From positions 1 to 19,441 of the forward strand of contig JBBQBM010000004.1 of NCBI GenBank assembly GCA_038317375.1: a stretch of 19,441 nucleotides of DNA, in the 5' to 3' direction. The position numbers and the translations under genes were made by a program. The DNA comes from JBBQBM01 sp038317375. GTDB taxonomy: Bacteria > Patescibacteriota > Saccharimonadia > Saccharimonadales > JAGQMS01. This document shows positions 15,619 through 19,441 of the stretch, piece after piece. The notes beneath the pieces are model-generated. The model was not told the DNA's origin, made no database searches, and saw only the letters and a program-made list of their open reading frames with translations. How positions within the stretch are numbered: position 1 is the stretch's first letter; the number at the start of each line of letters is the position of its first letter.

Positions 15619-17136
15619 ATGGCTAGCAAAACGTTCACTACAAATGAGCTGGGTATGAGCGGTTTATTAGTTGAGGTCGAATGCCATAGTTCAAATGGGC
15701 TACCCGGAGTGGTGATAGTCGGTATGGCAAGTAAGGCTGTAGACGAAGCGAAGGAGCGTCTTAGGTCTGCGTTTGCATCCTCCGGACTTACCTTCCCTAA
15801 AAAACGCCTGACGCTCAACCTGGCACCGGCCGATCAGCCTAAAGAAGGCGCAAGTATGGATCTTGCCATGGCGGCGAGTATTATATTGAGCCATAGCTCT
15901 GTCAGACCAAGTGTAGATATTAGCAAGATAGCTCTGTACGGTGAGTTGTCGCTTGATGGAACAATCCGACCCATACGAGGTGTCATAGGCAAGGTCTTAG
16001 CCGCTCGTCACCATGGTTTTTCGTCCGTGGTAGTCCCCAAAGACAACACCAAACAAGCTAACTTGATAGATGACGTACAGATCTTTGCTATAACCCACCT
16101 TCGAGAGCTAAGTGCCTGGTTATTCGGATCTGGCACACTTGCTTTAAGTACCCCATCCCTCGTGGACGAGAGACCCTTAACAGATTCAGAGGATGATTTC
16201 TCGTCTGTAGTTGGCCATTCTCTAGCAAAAAGAGCTCTGGAGATTGCCGCAGCCGGAGGGCACAATGTCCTTCTGAATGGTCCTCCGGGGAGTGGTAAAT
16301 CTATGCTAGCGAAAGCCTTTATAACTATCCTGCCCCCTCTACAAAAGCAACAAATTATCGAGACTACTCATCTGCATAGTCTTGTCAACAGTTCATATGA
16401 CTCAGTGGTTGGCTTGCCGCCTTTTCGGTCACCACACCACACGGCTAGTAGTATCGCTATCATTGGAGGAGGACAATCTTCGAGACCGGGGGAGATTAGT
16501 TTGGCGCACAATGGAGTCCTATTCCTAGACGAATTTCCCGAATATAAGAGAGATTGCATTGAAGCTCTGCGACAACCTCTAGAAGATAGGGTCGTAAATG
16601 TCTCTCGTATAAGGCAGACGATCACATTTCCGGCCGACTTTATACTCATCGCCACTAAGAACCCCTGCCCATGTGGTTTCTATGGGAGTAATAAACCCTG
16701 CCGCTGCGCGCCGTTTGATATTATTCGGTATAACAAGAAGTTATCTGGGCCGATTCTCGACCGGATAGACATCCACGTTGATGTCGAAGAGATACCCTAT
16801 TCGTTGCTTGGAGATAAGTCGCATACCGAAAGTCCAAGTACCGATACCCAAAAGAGGGTTGTAGCGGCTAGGGAAATCCAGTCCCTTAGGAATCCAAAGA
16901 AACAGCTTAATACCAACCTTACAAATCGACGATTCATTGATTTAGACCTAGTCGATGATCCGGCGAGGGAGTTCCTTGCTTCAGCAGCCGAAAAGCTCGG
17001 AATCAGCACACGTGGTTTCGTGAGAACACTTAGGGTGGCAAGAACTATCGCCGACCTAGATAAATCTCAGAAAATTCGTAAGGAGCATGTCGCCGAAGCG
17101 CTACAATTTAGGCCAAAAAACACTGAGATTATTTAA
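15619..17136 (+). CDS. comM: ComM/YifB family Mg-chelatase-like AAA+ ATPase
   Basis: 505 aa, full length for the family (E. coli YifB 506). The N-terminal Lon-substrate-like domain (about 1-175) carries ...GLPGVVIVGMASKAVDEAKERLRSAF-type sequence. The AAA+ domain has Walker A GPPGSGKS (221-228), Walker B GVLFLDEFPE (299-308), ATKNPCPCG (345-353) with a second Cys pair CRC (361-363), and LSGPILDRIDIHVDV (375-389) with the arginine-bearing sensor region. The C-terminal Mg-chelatase domain includes RTLRVARTIADL (469-480). ComM is a hexameric helicase that drives branch migration when single-stranded DNA taken up in natural transformation is integrated. It stands alone between a terminator and the infC promoter, with no Shine-Dalgarno. 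Confidence 0.95.
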   Translation: MASKTFTTNELGMSGLLVEVECHSSNGLPGVVIVGMASKAVDEAKERLRSAFASSGLTFPKKRLTLNLAPADQPKEGASMDLAMAASIILSHSSVRPSVDISKIALYGELSLDGTIRPIRGVIGKVLAARHHGFSSVVVPKDNTKQANLIDDVQIFAITHLRELSAWLFGSGTLALSTPSLVDERPLTDSEDDFSSVVGHSLAKRALEIAAAGGHNVLLNGPPGSGKSMLAKAFITILPPLQKQQIIETTHLHSLVNSSYDSVVGLPPFRSPHHTASSIAIIGGGQSSRPGEISLAHNGVLFLDEFPEYKRDCIEALRQPLEDRVVNVSRIRQTITFPADFILIATKNPCPCGFYGSNKPCRCAPFDIIRYNKKLSGPILDRIDIHVDVEEIPYSLLGDKSHTESPSTDTQKRVVAAREIQSLRNPKKQLNTNLTNRRFIDLDLVDDPAREFLASAAEKLGISTRGFVRTLRVARTIADLDKSQKIRKEHVAEALQFRPKNTEII

Positions 17137-17142
17137 GAACTG

Positions 17143-17171
17143 TTGACCAGGGGTGCTCCATCTGTTACAAT
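17143..17171 (+). promoter_or_regulatory. infC-rpmI-rplT promoter (extended -10)
   Basis: -35 TTGACC (17143-17148), 17-nt spacer, -10 TACAAT (17166-17171) preceded by TGT, an extended -10. Transcription would start near 17178, giving a leader of about 19 nt. The leader is too short for an L20-binding attenuator of the Bacillus type, so autoregulation must lie elsewhere, for example in the start codon of infC. Confidence 0.85.
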
Positions 17172-17196
17172 CGACCCCCAGGAATAAGGAGTATCT

Positions 17197-17724
17197 ATAA
17201 ACAATAATCTACGGGTAAATCATCAGATTCGGTCTGCTACTTTACGCGTCATAGACGATCAGGGAGAACAGCTAGGGGTCCTAACTAAGCAGGAGGCACT
17301 AAAAGCAGCCGAAGAAGCTGGATTGGATCTTGTGGAAGTGTCACCTACGGCCGACCCGCCTGTCGCACGCATCGTTGACTGGGGTAAGTTCAATTACCAG
17401 CGCATGAAGCAGTTGCAGAAAACCAAGCGCAATACAAAGGTTCAAGACCTTAAACAGATGCGCTACGGGCTGAAGATCGGTACTCATGATCTAGAAGTTA
17501 AGAACGGTAAGGTGTGTTCTTTCCTGAATGATGGACACAAGGTCCGTATAACAGTAGTCTATAGAGGCCGCGAATTGGCTCATAAGGAGCTGGGATACAA
17601 GCTTCTGGATAGGATTATTGATACAATGGGTGTCGAAATAGTCAAAGAACACGAACCGCAGTTCGCGGGAAAACAATTAAGTGTAGTTATAAGGAGTAGT
17701 AATGCCAAAGTTAAAGACGCATAG
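17197..17724 (+). CDS. infC: Translation initiation factor IF-3 (AUA start codon)
   Basis: 175 aa when read from ATA at 17197. IF-3 binds the 30S subunit, prevents premature 50S joining and checks the start codon. The N domain (VNHQIRSATLRVIDDQGEQL, then EEAGLDLVEVSP and PPVARIVDWGKFNYQ) is complete only with this start; no ATG or GTG lies in frame upstream of those conserved residues, and the first conventional start, TTG at 17323, would delete 42 residues. An AAGGAG ribosome site (17186-17191) lies 5 nt before ATA. Rare start codons in infC let IF-3 repress its own synthesis, as with AUU in E. coli. The C domain contains YRGRELAH. The 3' end overlaps rpmI by 23 nt. Confidence 0.93.
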   Translation: MNNNLRVNHQIRSATLRVIDDQGEQLGVLTKQEALKAAEEAGLDLVEVSPTADPPVARIVDWGKFNYQRMKQLQKTKRNTKVQDLKQMRYGLKIGTHDLEVKNGKVCSFLNDGHKVRITVVYRGRELAHKELGYKLLDRIIDTMGVEIVKEHEPQFAGKQLSVVIRSSNAKVKDA

Positions 17725-17896
17725 CGGAACAAAAGACCGCGTCAGAGTCACCAAAACCGGGAAACTGTTAATCAGAACACCTTTTGGTAACCACATGCTA
17801 GAAAAGAAAAGCTCCGGACGAAAGCGCCGCTATGCAGGCATGCACCCGCTCCAAGGAAAAGTTAATAAGAATGTACGTAAGAAGTTAGGAATATAA
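17702..17896 (+). CDS. rpmI: 50S ribosomal protein L35
   Basis: 64 aa, the normal L35 length, strongly basic. It begins MPKLKTHSGTKDRVRVTKTG and ends in the typical HPLQGKVNKNVRKKLGI region. The protein binds 23S rRNA in the large subunit. The ATG lies inside the end of infC (23-nt overlap, different frame), with AAGGAG 5 nt upstream, so translation is coupled to infC. It is the middle gene of the conserved infC-rpmI-rplT operon. Confidence 0.97.
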   Translation: MPKLKTHSGTKDRVRVTKTGKLLIRTPFGNHMLEKKSSGRKRRYAGMHPLQGKVNKNVRKKLGI

Positions 17897-17899
17897 ACT

Positions 17900-18247
17900 A
17901 TGAGAGTTAAGCGAGGCGTAACAGCCCATAGACGACACAATAAGATCAGGCAAGCAACAAAAGGCATGAGCCATCCGAGACGAGCAAGCACTAGGCTTGG
18001 TCGGCAGGGTGTTGTTAAGGCGTTGCAGTATTCGTACCGTGATCGCCGTAACAAAAAAAGGACCCTGAGAGCTCTCTGGAACACACGAATCAACGCCGCC
18101 GCCCGCTTGCACGGCATGCCCTACAGTCTGTTCATTAACGGATTAAAGAAGACCGGCATAGCCTTAGATCGAAAAATCTTAAGCGAATTAGCCGTCAACG
18201 AGCCCGCATCCTTCGAGGCAATAGTTAATTCTATTTCGAAAAAATAA
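17900..18247 (+). CDS. rplT: 50S ribosomal protein L20
   Basis: 115 aa, typical L20. The basic N-terminal extension (MRVKRGVTAHRRHNKIRQAT, then RRASTRLGRQGVVKALQYSYRDRRNKKR) threads into 23S rRNA domain II and is essential for early 50S assembly. The globular C-terminal part has WNTRINAAARLHGMPYSLFINGL. The ATG is 3 nt after the rpmI stop; only AGGA about 9 nt upstream serves as a ribosome site. In other bacteria L20 represses this operon; no binding site could be identified here. A strong terminator follows. Confidence 0.98.
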   Translation: MRVKRGVTAHRRHNKIRQATKGMSHPRRASTRLGRQGVVKALQYSYRDRRNKKRTLRALWNTRINAAARLHGMPYSLFINGLKKTGIALDRKILSELAVNEPASFEAIVNSISKK

Positions 18248-18264
18248 CCCTGAGTGTAATAGAA

Positions 18265-18293
18265 AATACCCCTCCGTTAGGAGGGGTATTTTT
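18265..18293 (+). terminator. Bidirectional terminator between rplT and rnpB
   Basis: AATACCCCTCC pairs with GGAGGGGTATT, an 11-bp stem with a GTTA loop, followed by TTTTT on the plus strand. On the minus strand the same stem ends in UAUUUUC just after the RNase P RNA 3' end, so it serves both convergent units. Confidence 0.9.
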
Positions 18294-18295
18294 AT

Positions 18296-18667
18296 GCAAG
18301 ACTACCTATAAGCCGGGTTCTGTCTCGCTATAAAGCGAGCTCGACCATCTATCTAGTGCCTTGATTGCTCAAGACCTCAAGCGGATTATTGAACGCAGTA
18401 GCCATAACGAGTCATTTGATAGGCCCTACTACCTTGCAGCCGTCAGGGTTTACCTCTCCAGCTAGTCACCTAGACTGGACTATGGGCTCTTACCCCACTC
18501 ATTTCACCCTTACCTGGGTAACCTTTAGGGTCATCCCGGCGGTATCGTTTCTGTGGCACTTTCCCTAGAGTTTCCTCTGGTTGCCGTTAGCAACTGACGT
18601 GCTCTGTGCTGCCCGGACTTTCCTCCCTCCACCAAAAAAGTGAACGGCGGTCGATCAGTAATCTTGC
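18296..18667 (-). ncRNA. rnpB: RNase P RNA, type A
   Basis: About 372 nt. RNase P RNA is the catalytic subunit that removes tRNA 5' leaders. The complement has the hallmark GAGGAAAGTCCGGGC (18612-18626) and ACAGAACCCGGCTTA (18309-18323), which form the P4 region and core. Ends are set by helix P1: GCAAGATTACT at 18657-18667 pairs over 11 bp (two G-U) with GGTAGTCTTGC at 18296-18306. A TATAAT 7 nt upstream fits transcription start at 18667. It follows the RNase H gene on the same strand and ends at the terminator shared with rplT. Confidence 0.96.
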
Positions 18668-18674
18668 GATTATA

Positions 18675-18680
18675 ATTATA
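18675..18680 (-). promoter_or_regulatory. rnpB -10 element
   Basis: A perfect minus-strand TATAAT ends 7 nt before the P1-defined 5' end of RNase P RNA. It starts 2 nt after the stop codon of the RNase H gene, so any -35 lies inside that gene's 3' end; no clear -35 hexamer was seen. Confidence 0.75.
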
Positions 18681-18682
18681 CC

Positions 18683-19441
18683 CTATCTTAAATTGTCTAG
18701 AGTCTCGTTGACTATCGAATCAGCGAGCTTATTCATCTCTCTGGGAATGTGAGTAAATTCAACCTCCTCAAATGCTGAGACAATTTGCTTGATGGCTTGG
18801 TGAATTGGCAACAAGTCCTTGTTTTTAATTTTATAAATGCCCTTCATTTGGTTGATGACAAGCAGGCTGTCCATAAAGACATGGACACGCTTTACGCCTA
18901 AGTCACGGGCGGCCTCTATGCCACCCTTTAAGGAATGGTATTCGGCTTGATTATTGGTTGTGATGCCTAAATATTTTCCAGACTTTTTTACAACATTATT
19001 AGCCATGTCCAAGATGGCAAAGCCGCCCGCGGAAGGTCCAGGGTTGCCCCTTGAACCCCCGTCAGTGTATATTTTTACCTCTTCCGGCAGACCAATGTTT
19101 TTGGCACTTTTAGCATCCGGAACTAACGGATCAAAGTGAATAATTTTTACTGGTGCGTTATAGTCAATTTTATCTCCGTAGTATCTTTGGAAGGCCTTTA
19201 TCATTTCATCGTTTGTAGCATAATTCTCGCTACCCTCAAAATTATTGGACGTTAAATCTCCGAAGCGTTTTTCTAGGATCGACGTGATGGTAGTGTCGCC
19301 AAACTCCACCCAGCTTTCCTCATCTCCAGCAGTAACCTTGTCGAGGAAAGATATCTGGTCGTTAACTCGAAGGTCTTTGTCGTCATTGAGTCGCCAAGTA
19401 GATGTTTTCCTTCCCTGTTTTATAAGTTCGGAGGCTTGGTA
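18683..19441 (-). CDS. ASCH domain-RNase HI fusion (N terminus outside window)
   Basis: The frame is open from the stop at 18683 to the window edge, 252 residues visible; a GTG at 19309 is internal. The N-terminal part (LIKQGRKTSTWRL, LRVNDQISF, ILEKRFGDL, EMIKAFQRYYGDKI, VKIIHF) has the layout of an ASCH domain, a PUA-like RNA-binding fold. The C-terminal part is RNase HI: YTDGGSRGNPGPSAGGF, NNQAEYHSL, HVFMDSLLVINQM and NKLADSIVNETL supply all four acidic residues (codons starting at 19063, 18943, 18871 and 18721). RNase HI cuts RNA in RNA-DNA hybrids, for primer and R-loop removal. The ASCH part may add RNA binding; it has no basic hybrid-binding domain. Located directly upstream of rnpB. 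Confidence 0.88.
   Translation of the reverse strand, partial: YQASELIKQGRKTSTWRLNDDKDLRVNDQISFLDKVTAGDEESWVEFGDTTITSILEKRFGDLTSNNFEGSENYATNDEMIKAFQRYYGDKIDYNAPVKIIHFDPLVPDAKSAKNIGLPEEVKIYTDGGSRGNPGPSAGGFAILDMANNVVKKSGKYLGITTNNQAEYHSLKGGIEAARDLGVKRVHVFMDSLLVINQMKGIYKIKNKDLLPIHQAIKQIVSAFEEVEFTHIPREMNKLADSIVNETLDNLR

Noticed and set aside
18320..18450. Apparent lack of a clear GGU tRNA-CCA-binding motif in the P15 region of RNase P RNA.
   Set aside because: I could not align this loop confidently by eye; a covariance alignment is needed before claiming a loss.

Overview
The window is chromosomal DNA from a Saccharibacteria (TM7, Candidate Phyla Radiation) bacterium. The 16S gene contains perfect matches to the TM7 group primer sites I remember around E. 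coli 580 and 910, and the TM7-type U at position 912. Genes end in TGA as well as TAA and TAG, so UGA is a stop here, unlike in Gracilibacteria or Absconditabacteria. Genes are compact, often overlapping, and mostly conserved housekeeping functions.

Layout. (1) 1-3801, minus strand: an rRNA operon with promoter, boxA, 16S, spacer with tRNA-Ile(GAU) and tRNA-Ala(UGC), and the 5' 1.1 kb of 23S. Both rRNAs carry AT-rich expansions built from the same imperfect repeat units, and the spacer holds two degenerate tRNA relics. (2) 3825-8731, minus: gyrB-gyrA-divergent PAP2 operon, whose end nearly touches the rrn promoter. (3) 8868-10986, plus: a DUF11 surface protein with a sortase-like tail, plus a two-TM membrane protein. 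(4) 11013-14642, minus: a membrane-anchored VirD4/TraG-like ATPase operon, preceded by a possible structured leader or small RNA with its own promoter and terminator. (5) 14868-15618: about 750 bp without a convincing protein gene, holding AT-rich repeats, a possible small RNA and two strong hairpins. (6) 15619-18247, plus: comM, then infC-rpmI-rplT, where infC starts at AUA, followed by a terminator shared with (7) 18296-18667, minus: RNase P RNA, and 18683 to the window end, minus: an ASCH-RNase HI fusion.

The core modules are translation (rrn, tRNAs, infC-rpmI-rplT, rnpB), DNA topology and replication (gyrase, RNase H), and DNA handling at the envelope (ComM, VirD4-like ATPase). The surface DUF11 protein and the ATPase operon are the parts most likely tied to the epibiotic life of Saccharibacteria; that link is inference.

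The most unusual signals are the related repeat-built insertions in 16S and 23S, a 34-nt tRNA-Ala-like minihelix with a G3:U70-type pair and ACCA end, a broken tRNA-Ile copy, the AUA start of infC, and two unassigned RNA candidates at 14.7 and 15.5 kb.
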